Source of the DNA: Thuidium tamariscinum
Taxonomy: Eukaryota; Streptophyta; Bryopsida; Hypnales; Thuidiaceae
Length of the DNA: 64,000 nucleotides
Assembly (NCBI GenBank): GCA_947034885.2
Contig: OX344749.2
Location: 14,709,501 to 14,773,500, forward strand
Direction of reading: 5' to 3'
This document shows positions 27,003 through 37,522 of the stretch, piece by piece. Made by a program: the position numbers and the translations under genes. The notes beneath the pieces were generated by a model. The model did not search any database and was not told the origin of the DNA. It worked only from the letters and a program-made list of their open reading frames with translations. The first letter of the stretch is position 1. The number at the start of each line of letters is the position of its first letter.

Positions 27003-28200
27003 TGCTTAAAGATTGAAGTCTCATGAAGATACCATTCTAATTTACGTCCATATTGCACTCAGAAGAAATGAATTGAAAAGAAAGAGATTGTGCTGGAAAC
27101 AAATATGTAGTTAGCAAATATGATGATGAAGTAGTTTACAACGGCTTGAGCAATAGTTAGGAAATCGTTTGAAAATTTCTCAATGATGAATTCTGACAAG
27201 AGTTCAAGAAGTGACATTAATCTTGATCCCTTAAAAGAACCTCATTAGAAAAGAGAAGCAAACTAAAAACACCTAATGGTGACATATTGACATACTGACA
27301 TAATAGACAATAAAGCATAGTACCAAATTTATTAATAATAGTATAAACTTGAATAAATTAATTAGATTAATAAAAATCTAATTATGAAAATAAACATGTC
27401 TCATGTTAATTAATTTAATAATGATTATGAATTATGAATTAAAAAATAAATGAAATATAGTATATGTTAAGATGTTGGTTTGAAGTGGTCAACATAGTTA
27501 GATTAGTGATGATCCGAAAATAAACATGTCTAACATTAATTAATTAAATAATAAATATGAATTATGAATTAAAAAATAAATGAAATATAGTATATATGAA
27601 GATTTTAGTTTGAAGTGGCCCACATTAGAAGTAGCCGTCATTTGTATGAAACAGGAACAAAGAATAAAAGAAAATACAAACATTTAAGTAGTGGGAGCGC
27701 CAAATCCACCTACAGGTTTACGTTATAGTAGAAGATTGATAGAGTATTTATATAAGAAATAACAATTAGAATAACAGATCCGTCAGATTTCAAAATTTGA
27801 ATAAACTTCAGACTTGTACAATTGTCATTTACCGTTGCCAGAGAGTTTAAGTTTTTCTTGTTAGTACATCTTGCTTACCATCTTTATTAAAGTTGTAGGA
27901 CATCATTGTAATACTTCTTTGGTCTTGAAAGCGTTTTGAGTTTGTGTTACAGTAGCTATGCATCCAGTAGGTGATTTTTACTCTTGTTGTGAAAGAAGAT
28001 TGTAGATTTGTGAGAGATGAGAATAATGCACCTTTGTCAATTTTTGAAGGCTTTGAATAGCTAAAAACATTATTTAAATTAGACTCAATGTTTGTTAGAA
28101 CTATGTCTACAGCTAGTAGGGTTGAATGATAGATAATTTGGAGGTGATAGAGACGGTATTATTGTGATGCTTGTTTCGGAATGTATGTGTGGTAGATCAG
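27003..28200. promoter_or_regulatory. Central divergent intergenic region with 130-bp tandem repeat
   Basis: Lies between the starts of the leftward transposase and the rightward exon at 28201. 27386-27515 and 27516-27645 form an imperfect tandem pair, each with gaaaataaacatgtct, then an AT-rich stretch ending in atgaaatatagtatat. It is the likely promoter region for both directions. No specific box could be assigned with confidence. Confidence 0.55.
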
Positions 28201-28575
28201 ATGCTTGAAGAAATCAAGATCCTTAAGTCTCAGGTTGCAAGTAGGTTGATAAAAAAGAAGAGAAAAAGACGCAAACTATATTACACAACTCCGAAAGCTA
28301 GATCAAAAGCTAAGATGAGAGGGGCCAAAATTTTAAGTAGAGGAAAGCGTAGCTATGGTGAGACGTCTAAAGCACTTGATTTTGGTGACCAAGAAGTGGC
28401 CGACATAGTTGGTGACGGTATTTCATGTCTTGATAAGATTATTGAAGAACCAGTATCTATGGTTGAAAGAGATGAGGACAACATACATGGCGAAGAAGAC
28501 GATCAGAGTAAGGACGAGAGCGAGGACAAGAGTGACGAAGATAGCGAAGAACCTGCCCAAAGTAGACAAGATTTG
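28201..28575 (+). CDS. Putative exon: basic N-terminal part, acidic C-terminal part
   Basis: A 125-codon open frame from ATG 28201 that ends exactly at a strong GTAAGT donor (28576). The first half is basic with a KKKRKRRK nuclear-localisation-like run; the second half is acidic (EEDDQSKDESEDKSDEDSEE). I recognise no domain. It could be an alternative first exon of the methyltransferase-like gene, whose exon 2 also starts in phase 0 and is acidic, or an exon of a third gene in the element. I could not choose an acceptor with confidence. Confidence 0.45.
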
Positions 28576-29290
28576 GTAAGTATATCATATTATTTGATCA
28601 TTTGAAGTTGATGTTTTAAATAAGATGTAGCAAGAATTTGTTTAGAAGAACACTTGTTAAGTACTTATTTACTAGTTCATTACATAACAAAGCCAGAAGA
28701 TGCTTGAAAGTATAGAAGAATAGATACCAAAATGATTAGGTTGTTTGTTGAATTAGTATGAATTTTTTTTTGGTAGAGCTGCATTTGACAGGGAAGACTT
28801 TCTCGTGTATTTTAAAAAGACGATTCCAACGATATATGGCACATAAAAATTGGATGGTTATTGAATGTTTTATGGCCCAAAAACGATTTCAGCAGATTGG
28901 AACCTGGTCTGAAATCTTCAAAATCGGAAGATTTTTAGGCAAATCTTGCCCGTGGACTTTTTTGTGAACTTTGACGATTTTTGTAAAATCAGTAGTGAGT
29001 CTAAAAATTCTGAAAAATTTTGGAGTTAACTGTAAGGTTATAATCTACGTATGAAAAAAATTTCAAACCAAATTACTCAAAATTACATTTGCTATTCAAA
29101 ATAAAGCGCTGACCTAAATCTACCAATTTTGTACTCTTTTTTTTTTTTTTTTTTTTTTCCCCGAAGCCGAAGCCAGCATTGCAAACCAGTCCAATTGTGC
29201 GTCGAAGTTGCTGAGGGTTTGGCGCAGAGGAAGATCGCTCGTTGACGAGGCATCTTCTTTGCGTACGATTTGTGGCGATTGTTGCTGCAA
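28576..29290 (+). promoter_or_regulatory. Upstream region of the ParB/methyltransferase-like gene
   Basis: AT-rich to about 29135, then a run of about 22 T, then a GC-richer block (29160-29290) leading to the ATG at 29291. This looks like a core promoter and 5' UTR. One copy of the CTCGTTGACGAG palindrome lies at 29238-29249. Confidence 0.45.
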
Positions 29291-29796
29291 ATGGAAGAGG
29301 GAGAATTTGCAAAGCGTTCGGCGGTGGCTTCGCGTGGAACGCAAGAAGACACTCAGCCAGACATCGAGGTTTGTTTTCTCTTCTAATTTTTTCTCTGTCA
29401 TTTCTAGTTCGAAGTTTTGTGTATTTTTTGGGGGGGCAGCAATTGCAGGACGTGCAGTTTTGAGGAGTCCTCATTGACAAGGATACCCAAAACGGCGGCT
29501 ACCCTAATCAACATTGGTTTGTTTACAGCCCTTTCGGGAAATCTTCGTTGACAAAAAAACCTAAAATTATACATTCTTTGTTTAGATCGTTAGGTTGAAT
29601 TACACACGACTATTTCGAGGAGTCCTCGTTGACGAGGACACTCAAAACAACTTCGAATCTAATTGAAAAATGCTAAGATTGTTGGGCTGTTCTTAACAAA
29701 AAAAATTTGAAGGACAATATTTGCACATTCTTTGGATCAATGCCAATGTTTTGGTTTGAACTATACTCAACTCATATAGTCCTCGTTGACGAGGCT
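29238..29796 (+). repeat. Cluster of CCTCGTTGACGAGG palindromes around exon 1
   Basis: A short palindrome with a TTGA centre recurs: CTCGTTGACGAG at 29238-29249, GTCCTCGTTGACGAGGAC at 29622-29639 (perfect 7-base arms) and CCTCGTTGACGAGG at 29781-29794. Degenerate forms lie at 29467-29484 and 29543-29552. They span the 5' UTR and intron 1 of the ParB/methyltransferase-like gene. Each contains TTGAC, the W-box core. A binding site for a WRKY-type finger or for a ParB-like protein is possible but is inference. Confidence 0.7.
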
Positions 29797-31319
29797 GTCC
29801 ATAACTTGTACTACTTTAGGCTGAATTTTGAGAAGAGATGCCATTTCATGATTTCTTTGTAGCTTCTCTAGTTTTCTAATAGAATGAGTTTTTAACTGAT
29901 TTTAGCCGTTTACTTCAATTCAAACGAAATTGGATATGCATTGTGGAAATTTTTTAGAGCTTTGAGATTATTTAGGAATTCAGTTGTCAATGTTGTTGTA
30001 TTTGTGTTGTCTTATTTGTATACTACGATGCTGTAAACAAGAATCAAGAATGAGTTCATTTTCCTTTCATCTTCATTTATAAATAATGGAGGACTTATGT
30101 CAAGTTTTCTTCAATGATTTCAACTAATCAGATGAATGAAGAAGAAGAAACTGAAATCACATATGTCGAGGAGGAAGAAGGTGAGAACAACAATGATGGT
30201 GAGAGAGTTGTTACAGGAGAAACGGGAAGAGTTGCACCTCCAATTGTTGAGGTAAATGAAATTTCTACATGTTCTCAACTTCATGTCCTTTTCATTACTT
30301 TGTGTATGTACAATTATTCAAAACAACAAGTTTTAAATGTAAATCACTCTCTTCTCTAATGCCATTTTATCTATCATTTTTTTGAAGGTTGCATCTATTG
30401 ATCTTGAAGATGATGAACCAAGATGTGAATGTCCAGCTGATGTAACAAGTGTATTGGAGAGTGAGCAACTCCACCGCAAACAGCTTAAAGTGGACACTAC
30501 AGGACTCATCAACACATTGCGTATCCAACCAGTTTCTAGATCACGCCTTGAGATACCTCTTTGTCGAATGATTGTTATGAACGAGGTTCGACCGGTTGGT
30601 GAAATGGATGTTCAAAGATTGGAGAGTGAGTTTATGACTGGCTATCGAGATGGTGATCGGGTTCTATATATATCACCATACAACAATTTCGAAAAAACTA
30701 TGGACGTGACTGAAGAAGAAATTGCAAGGTGGAGTCCTCATTGGCAACATGTGATTGAGGAGTTTGAGAAAGAGTTGATGGCTGATGATGACCTTGCCCA
30801 ATTGAGAGGCAAGATGTTTTATGTGTGGGATGGAAATCATCGTGTCTCGGCATGGATGCGACACATCACCAACTATCATCCTACATAACTTGATTGGCAT
30901 TGGCAAGTTCATTGCATTATATTGGATCCAAGAGGTCAAGTGGCAAACTTGCTAAATGCAATGAGTGATATTAACTGGTACGTTTCTTATTCTATTTAAA
31001 TTTATTTGTGAAGAATCTAAATATGAATTCATTGCCATGAAATTTGATTTCATTCTCATGCAAATGCATTGTATAATGTGTAGGTCTACTGAGCATGATC
31101 ATGTGAAGAGTACAATTCCAGCTCGATTGCGGCGAATTCGAAATTTTGGAGTTTTACCTCTTGCTGATTTCAAGGACCTTATATCTCCTGAAGAGTACCA
31201 ATATTGTGAGAAGGTGAAGGCAATGAGACCGAGTTGGTTTTCTTTGACAGTCAATGTCTTCATCTCCTTTTTGTATAAGGTGCAATCACATTTCCAATTT
31301 GTTTTTCTTGCAACATTTA

Positions 31320-32232
31320 TATGTCATTTCTGTAATTTCTTTGACATTCTTTTGATATTGTAATATCTTTGACAATCCTTTAGCATTGTAATTTCTGTGA
31401 TTTTTTTGACATTATAAGTTTCAGTTTGTGGTTTCTGAAATTTTTGTAGTTCCTTTGATAGTGTGATTTCTGAAATTTTTGTAGTTCCCTTGATAGTGTG
31501 GTTTCTGAAATTTTTGTAGTTCCCTTGATAATGTGATTTTTGAAATTTTTGTAGTTCCCTTGACAATGTGATTCCTAAGATTTTTGTAGTTCCCTTGATA
31601 GTGTGATTTCTGAAATTTTTGTAGTTCCTTTGATAGTGTGATTTCTGAAATTTTTGTAATTCCCTTGATAGTGTGGTTTCTGAAATTTTTGTAGTTCCCT
31701 TGATAATGTGATTTTTGAAATTTTTGTAGTTCTCTTGACAATGTGATTCCTAAGATTTTTGTAGTTCCCTTGATAGTGTGGTTTCTGAAATTTTTGTAGT
31801 TCCTTTGATAGTGTGATTTCTGAAATTTTTGTAGTTTCCTTGACAATGTGATTCCTAAGATTTTTGTAGTTTTCTTGACAATGTGATTTCTGAAATTGTT
31901 GTAGTTCCCTTGATAGTGTGATTTTTGAAATTTTTGTAGTTCTCTAGACAATGTGATTTTTGAAATTTTTGTAGTTCCTTTGGCATTGTAAATTTTAGTT
32001 TATAGAAAGTCTATTCTATAATAAATTTTGAAGTCCTCTATTTATATGATTTCTTTGACATTGTGATTTCTGAAATCTTTTGTAATTCTTGTGACATTGT
32101 AATTTCTGTAGTGTCTTTGACATTGTAATTTCTGAAATTTTTGTTATTCTATGAACATTGTCAATTCTATGATTTCTTTCACATTGTAATTCCTGAAATT
32201 TCCTTTGACATTGTAATTTTTGTAATTTTCAA
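31320..32232 (+). repeat. 33-bp minisatellite filling intron 4
   Basis: About 25 imperfect copies of a unit like tttctgaaatttttgtagtt + cccttgatagtgtga. Because the unit is 33 bases, the minus strand reads as an artificial 11-residue repeat protein (KFQKSHYQGNY and similar), which is not a gene. The same unit recurs in intron 9. Confidence 0.9.
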
Positions 32233-34439
32233 TTGTAGCGGGAGATTGCATTGGCCGCCGATGAAGCAGCTCGAGAGTACACGATGCGGACACCACTCCA
32301 AGAGAGGACTGCTCCAGGCATTTGGGAAGTAATGAAAAATGCCTCAGACAAGTTTGTCAAGGCTGTTCATGCCAAAGACTTTGACAAATACCTAGCGGTG
32401 GCAAATCCAAAGAACGGAAATGATTTTCTCAAAGAGGTATGAGTTCATTTGTATTCCATTTAAACTTGTAATCTCTGAATTTATCTATACATTGCATCAT
32501 TTCAATCTAATATAAATGTTTTTATGTGCTCAGATTGATAGACACTTCAGTGAATATCCAAATCCTGAAATGACGATTGAAAAGCTTCAAAAAATTGCCA
32601 CCGCTAACATTGAAGCAAAACACAAGGTACGGTGGTTAAGGTGGTGGAATGCATCCTTGACGGTTCGACAATCTTATCGCTTTCCAGGGTCCAAGGATAA
32701 AGACCTCTTTTGGGATTCTTGGATCAATAAAGCATCTTTTTGGGCTGAGGTATTGTATTGTGACCGCAAATCATTTCTTTCTTGCACTTATTATGATTTC
32801 ATTTTATTGTATTTTTAACATTCTTCATTTCATTTTAATAGATGGAGGAAGCAGTTGTTAAGATGGTTACAAACATTTGCAAAGATGAAAACATTGTCGT
32901 AGATTGGACCATACAAGGTGTTCGAAAGCCCTCTGATTATATGGAGAGTTGGCGCATTTTGCTTTGGGATAAAGCATTTATCTTGTTCTTTGGAAACAAA
33001 GATCAGAAACTCTATACAAAGAAGTCTGTATTTAAAGAGTTCCCTGGAGTTGAGAGTGCAGTGAGACGTATTGTATACAGGTACTATCATGCTATTGCAC
33101 TTATCTACTTGCTTTAATATTTTATTATGTAGTTTCTATTGTTTCTTATTTTTGGTTCCTATTTGTTACCTTTACTTCTAAAAGTTGATGAAAATGCTTT
33201 GTTTGTTCTTATTGTTTTCATTCATGAATTACTTGCCAATCATGACATTTGTCTCCTTGACTTCAGGTACTTCATGCGGGTTCTACTTCGCAAAAATGCA
33301 ATTTCAGCAGAAGCTGTACCACCCTTTTTCCTTTCTTGGTTGCAAAAAGACTCTGATCTTTGTATATTTACATTTGAGCAATTGAAGAAGTTCAAAGCTA
33401 CACATTTGGAAGCGGGAGGGTGGTACCTTGGTTGTCATCGGAATTACACCCCTGACTCAGAGGTTGCAGAGAGGACAGCTTTTGATGGTGGACAACTTGT
33501 TATTCTTGACCCTGACGATGCAGAAGAAGTCAATCAACCACAAGAGAAGGCACCAAAGAAAAAGCGGCTCACAAAGAAGGAGAAGGAAGAGATGGAGAGG
33601 GTGGCCAAAGAGAAGGCGGAGAAAGAGAAGGCAGAGAAAGAAGAAGCCGAAAGACAGAAGTCTCAAGCAAATGAGCTTGTAGCCGCGCCTTCACAGAGTC
33701 ATGAGACTACCCCCATGTCAGACCAAGGCCATGATGATGGCCTTGCACCTGCTGCTCCAGATTCTTCTTTATCGAATGTTGTTCATGCCACTGGTAATTG
33801 AATTCGAAAGAAGAAACGATTCATGTTCCCTTCAGCCAGCTCTTCAATGATAGAGCCTAAAGACTCTCTTTATGTCTTTGTAGAGTGCACTTCTCTCATC
33901 ACTCTCTTGAATAGTTTACAAGAGTCCACTGGCCCTGATCCTCGATGGATAAGGTTGCATGACACTATAGCTAAGGTATTGTATTCTCAACTTAATTCCA
34001 ACATTTCATCTTTTATGGCATTGCTTTGAAGGTTTTAATTCTAACTTTACATGTATGAAATGTGCAGATTAGTGCTACTCGCAATCGTACTGTCACATCC
34101 GACTTTTGCAAAGAATACAAACATACAAGACTTGATTTGATCATTGCAGACATTTCAGAGAATCTACCTATTCTAGGTCTTTCAACTTCAATTCCAGAGT
34201 GGAACGCGCGCAAAGAGAATTATGTTGAGACTCTCTTTGAGATGGCTGATATGTATTTGCATGATGATGGTGCCCTCCTACTCATACATTGTGATGACCG
34301 AAGATTGCTAAAAGAAGTTGATGAGTTGGCCGACCAGTATGACATGAAGTTGGCCAAAGATTGGTGGGGAATCAATGAGCTACATCTTGCATCTGCACGG
34401 GATCCATCATTAACGGTAAATGAAAAAGTTTATGTGACT

Positions 34440-35450
34440 TCTTTGACATTGTGATTTCTGAAAAATTTTGTAATTCCTTTGACATTGAAATTTATGTGAT
34501 TTCTGAAATTTTTGTAATTCCCTTGACATTGTAATTTCTATTATTTCTTTGACATTGTGATTTCTAAAATTTCCTTTGACATTGTACATTTTAGTTTGTA
34601 GGAATTTATAGAAAGTCTACTCTACCCTTAACTTTGAAGTCCTTCATTTTTGTGATTTCTTTGACATTGTGATTTCTGAAATTTTTGTAATTTCCTTAAC
34701 ATTGTAATATCTGCGATTTCCTTGACATTGTAATTTCTGAAATTTTCTTTTGACATTGTAAGTTTTAGTTTGTAAGTAGTTTGTAGGAAGTTGTAGAAAG
34801 TATATCCTAAAATAAACTTTGAAGTCCTTCGTTTTGGTGATTTATTTGACATTGTGATTTCTGAAATTTTTGTAATTTTCTTAACATTGTAATATCTGCG
34901 ATTTCCTTGACATTGTAATTTCTGAAATTTTCTTTGACATTGTAAGTTTTAGTTTGTGAGTAGTTTGTAGGAAGTTGTAGAAAGTATATCCTAAAATAAA
35001 CTTTGAAGTCCTTCGTTTTGGTGATTTATTTGACATTGTGATTTCTGAAATTTTTGTAATTTTCTTAACATTGTAATATCTGCGATTTCCTTGACATTGT
35101 AATTTCTGAAATTTTCTTTGACATTGTAAGTTTTAGTTTGTGAGTAGTTTGTAGGAAGTTGTAGAAAGTATATCCTAAAATAGACTTTGAAGTCCTTCGT
35201 TTTGATGATTTATTTGACATTGTGATTTCTGAAATTTTTGTAATTTTCTTAACATTGTAATATCTGCGATTTCCTTGACATTGTAATTTCTGAAATTTTC
35301 TTTGACATTGTAAGTTTTAGTTTGTGAGTAGTTTGTAGAAAGTTATAGAAAGTCTATCCTAAAATAGACTTACAAAGTCCTTTGTTTTAATGATTTATTT
35401 GACATTGTGATTTCTGAAATTTCTGTAGCTCTCTTGATATTGTAATTTCT
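34440..35450 (+). repeat. Higher-order tandem repeat in intron 9, period about 184 bp
   Basis: The landmark gaagtccttc and its variants recur at about 34635, 34821, 35004, 35188 and 35374, giving a period near 184. Each large unit is built from the same tttgacattgtgatttctga module seen in intron 4. The two introns thus share one minisatellite, here arranged in larger blocks. Confidence 0.88.
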
Positions 35451-36393
35451 GAGATACAGTTCTTTCTAATATTCAACTTTTCAATGTTTGCAGTCTGTTC
35501 GATTTTGGATTCAATTGTTTATTCAGCGGGAGATTCCTTCACGGTTTTCATTCCAAGAAAACCGTGATTCTTCTTATGATGGTGAGCCTTTAGAGAAAAA
35601 TGATGCTCTCTTCAATCTTACGGATATTGAAAGCCTTTCTATGAATGAGAAAATTCCATGGAGAGGTCCACGTGAGAAGAACTTACCCTTTAAGCGAGAT
35701 CTCATCCTACAATTTTGCAAGCCTGGAGATATTGTCCTTGATTGCAAAGCTGCAATAGGTATTTTTTTTCTTCTACAATTTTAAGTTCTATTCATCATTC
35801 TTTGGAGCTGATTTTTCATAATTTATTCATATATTTTTTGTTTTCCAACAGGTTCATCCATCAAGGCTTGTTTGGAGACTGGACGGCACATCTTAGCATT
35901 AGAAGATGATCCTCTCATTTTCAAGGCTATGATTGCCCCGTTTGCCCCTGTTGCAGCCTCTATTTCTACAACCAAGGATAGAGCCACTACCCCACCGCTT
36001 GATTAGCCACCTATAAAGAAGCCAAAGAGGAATCGATTCATCTCTTGTGCGTAAGTTGTGATTCATTTGTTAAGTCACCATTTTTCATTTTATAAGAATA
36101 TTTGAATTACATTGTATTTTACTAACCTTTTTTTCTTGTCTTGCAGAGACACCGTAGTAGAGCAAGTACAAGATGCAAATGAGCAGAGTCCGCCTTTCAA
36201 TTTCATTCTCCCGGTTTATGCAGAGAGGATTACTCAAGCATATGTTGATGCTCCATCTCCAATAGTGAATCGACAAAAGCTTCGATATGATCCAAAGGTA
36301 AAGGAGTTCTTGGATATAGAGGTAGATCAAAGAGAGGAATTTGAGATTGAAGGTTCAACCTCTAGTGACTGTAGCTCTAGTGGTGGTCTTTGA

Positions 36394-37430
36394 GTGGTTT
36401 TCATTTTTCAGTGTATTTCACTATTGTGGCTCTAAATTGCCCTCCAGTTTTATGGCATTTGCTTTATCATATATATATTATACAGGCATTTGATTGTGTG
36501 TTCTAAATGTTGAATGCTATATCCAAGTGACCCACATATTTAAACTTATTGTATCTTCTTATCTTGGTGAGTATTCAATTTCTCATTGTGTGAATTTAAA
36601 CAACAAAAGATTTGTTTCTAAATGATTCACAATTGCTTATAACTTTAATGGTTGCAATATTATGCCATAACTATATATGTCTTTTTTTGAGTGGTATTGT
36701 AGTATTATAGTTTTTCATTCAATTTCTTTAAGCTACTTGGTCTTTCCATTATAAGTATTAGATGTTTTTTTGCTCCGTAGGAGACTATTTCAGGGTTCTT
36801 CCCTAAAACTGTTCACTGTGCAATGAACCAGCGACTGCTGGTCTGAATTTTTTGAAGGAAAAAAAAAAAAAAAAAAATCAGAAAGTTATGAAACAAAAAA
36901 CTGATTTTTTTAAATTAATAATTAATTAAAAATATAGTAAAATCTAGCATGATAATCTCTCAACAATGTTAGCCTTCTAAATGCCCCAAAAAACATCTAA
37001 TGTCTTAAATGACAAAAATCCATGGTCATAGATTTCCTTCTATTTTTATTAAAACTAGAAACCATCATTTTATTAGGTATCCAAATTTCCTTAACAATCC
37101 ACGGCTTTACATGCCTGTTTTAATACAAATTAAATTTTTATGAAAATTATACGGTAATAGGGTCTCTTAAATTTCATAAATTAAACTTTAATAAATCATT
37201 TTTGGTTCTCTTATCTCTATTCTTTGCTCTTGTAGAGAACTTTAAATGTTTGAAATTACATGATCATAATGCTTATATCATATAGCTATAGATCTAAGCT
37301 TCCAAAATTCCATGGCTTTAGATTAGAATTGGATTGAAAAAAATTCAAATTTAATATTTTTGGAACAAACTAATTACACGGTTTTAGGTACCCTTTTCCA
37401 CGGTAATAGGATTAGGTAGGTCTTTTTTCC
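36394..37430 (+). other. 3' flank of the methyltransferase-like gene inside the MULE
   Basis: AT-rich, with a run of about 19 A near 36860-36878. Subterminal motifs ACGGTAATAGG appear near 37150 and 37401, mirroring those of the left end and of the element at 62698. No gene is seen. Confidence 0.5.
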
Positions 37431-37506
37431 TAAAATCCCTGCTCCATGCTCACTTTTTCCTGCTCCCTGCTCCCCGCTCGCTGCTCCTTGCTCACATACC
37501 AGCATT
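37431..37506 (-). repeat. Right terminal inverted repeat of the large MULE
   Basis: A CTGCTCC/GCTCAC-rich block ending GCTCACATACCAGC. Its reverse complement begins GCTGGTATGTGAGC and matches the left terminus at 22035-22096 with several differences. Confidence 0.75.
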
Positions 37507-37510
37507 CCTC

Positions 37511-37522
37511 TGATAACATCCA
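37511..37522. repeat. Right copy of the 12-bp direct repeat
   Basis: TGATAACATCCA, identical to 22020-22031. Confidence 0.8.

Larger units (their letters stand above)
29291..36393 (+). pseudogene. ParB-like plus beta-class N4/N6 DNA methyltransferase-like gene, 12 exons, interrupted
   Basis: Exons: 29291-29368, 30132-30251, 30388-30977, 31084-31279, 32239-32436, 32534-32749, 32842-33080, 33267-33975, 34068-34415, 35494-35758, 35852-36050, 36147-36393. All introns are GT-AG and phases agree across 3405 bases (1135 codons). After an acidic N-terminus, exons 3-4 resemble the ParB/sulfiredoxin fold: IPLCRMIVMNEVRPVGEMDV, then FYVWDGNHRVSAW (DGNHR at 30829-30843). Exon 8 ends with a Lys/Glu-rich coiled-coil-like stretch. 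Exon 9 has LDLIIADISEN where motif IV (DPPY type) is expected. Exons 10-11 have PFKRDLILQFCKPGDIVLD, then CKAAIGSS and TGRHILALEDDP, matching the target-proximal region and motif I of beta-class enzymes (order IV then I). Both motifs are degenerate, so catalysis is doubtful. In-frame stops at 30886 (TAA), 33799 (TGA) and 36004 (TAG) are each one C-to-T step from a sense codon. Role is inferred, not shown. Confidence 0.72.
22032..37510. mobile_element. 15.5 kb MULE-type DNA transposon carrying a ParB/DNA-methyltransferase-like gene
   Basis: The outer boundaries are a 12-bp direct repeat and GC-rich inverted termini: left GCTAGTACGTGAGCGGTGAG, and right, on the opposite strand, GCTGGTATGTGAGCAAGGAG. 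Further inside, both ends carry variants of CCTATTACCGTGG (22308-22321; opposite strand near 37400). Inside are a leftward MULE transposase (22723-27002) and a rightward spliced gene with ParB-like and methyltransferase-like domains (29291-36393), leaving only about 0.7 and 1.1 kb to the ends. The two genes diverge from a central region, as expected for one unit with shared control. Both reading frames are interrupted, so this copy looks inactive. Inference: the second gene is cargo of the transposon. The alternative is a host gene trapped between two separate small elements. Confidence 0.72.

Noticed and set aside
29073-29480. Overlapping minus-strand frames at the GC-rich block
   Set aside because: The plus strand of this block gives exon 1 and 5' UTR of a spliced gene with consistent phases; the minus frames include a Lys run from the T tract.
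31324-31951. Long minus-strand frames with repeated KFQKSHYQGNYKNFRN-like peptides
   Set aside because: They are the reverse reading of the 33-bp intron minisatellite; the unit length is a multiple of three, which keeps the frame open without coding.
30886-36006. Stops restored by U-to-C RNA editing or reassigned codons
   Set aside because: Such editing is known from organelle transcripts of some land plants, not from nuclear genes, and neighbouring host genes use the normal code; ordinary decay is simpler.
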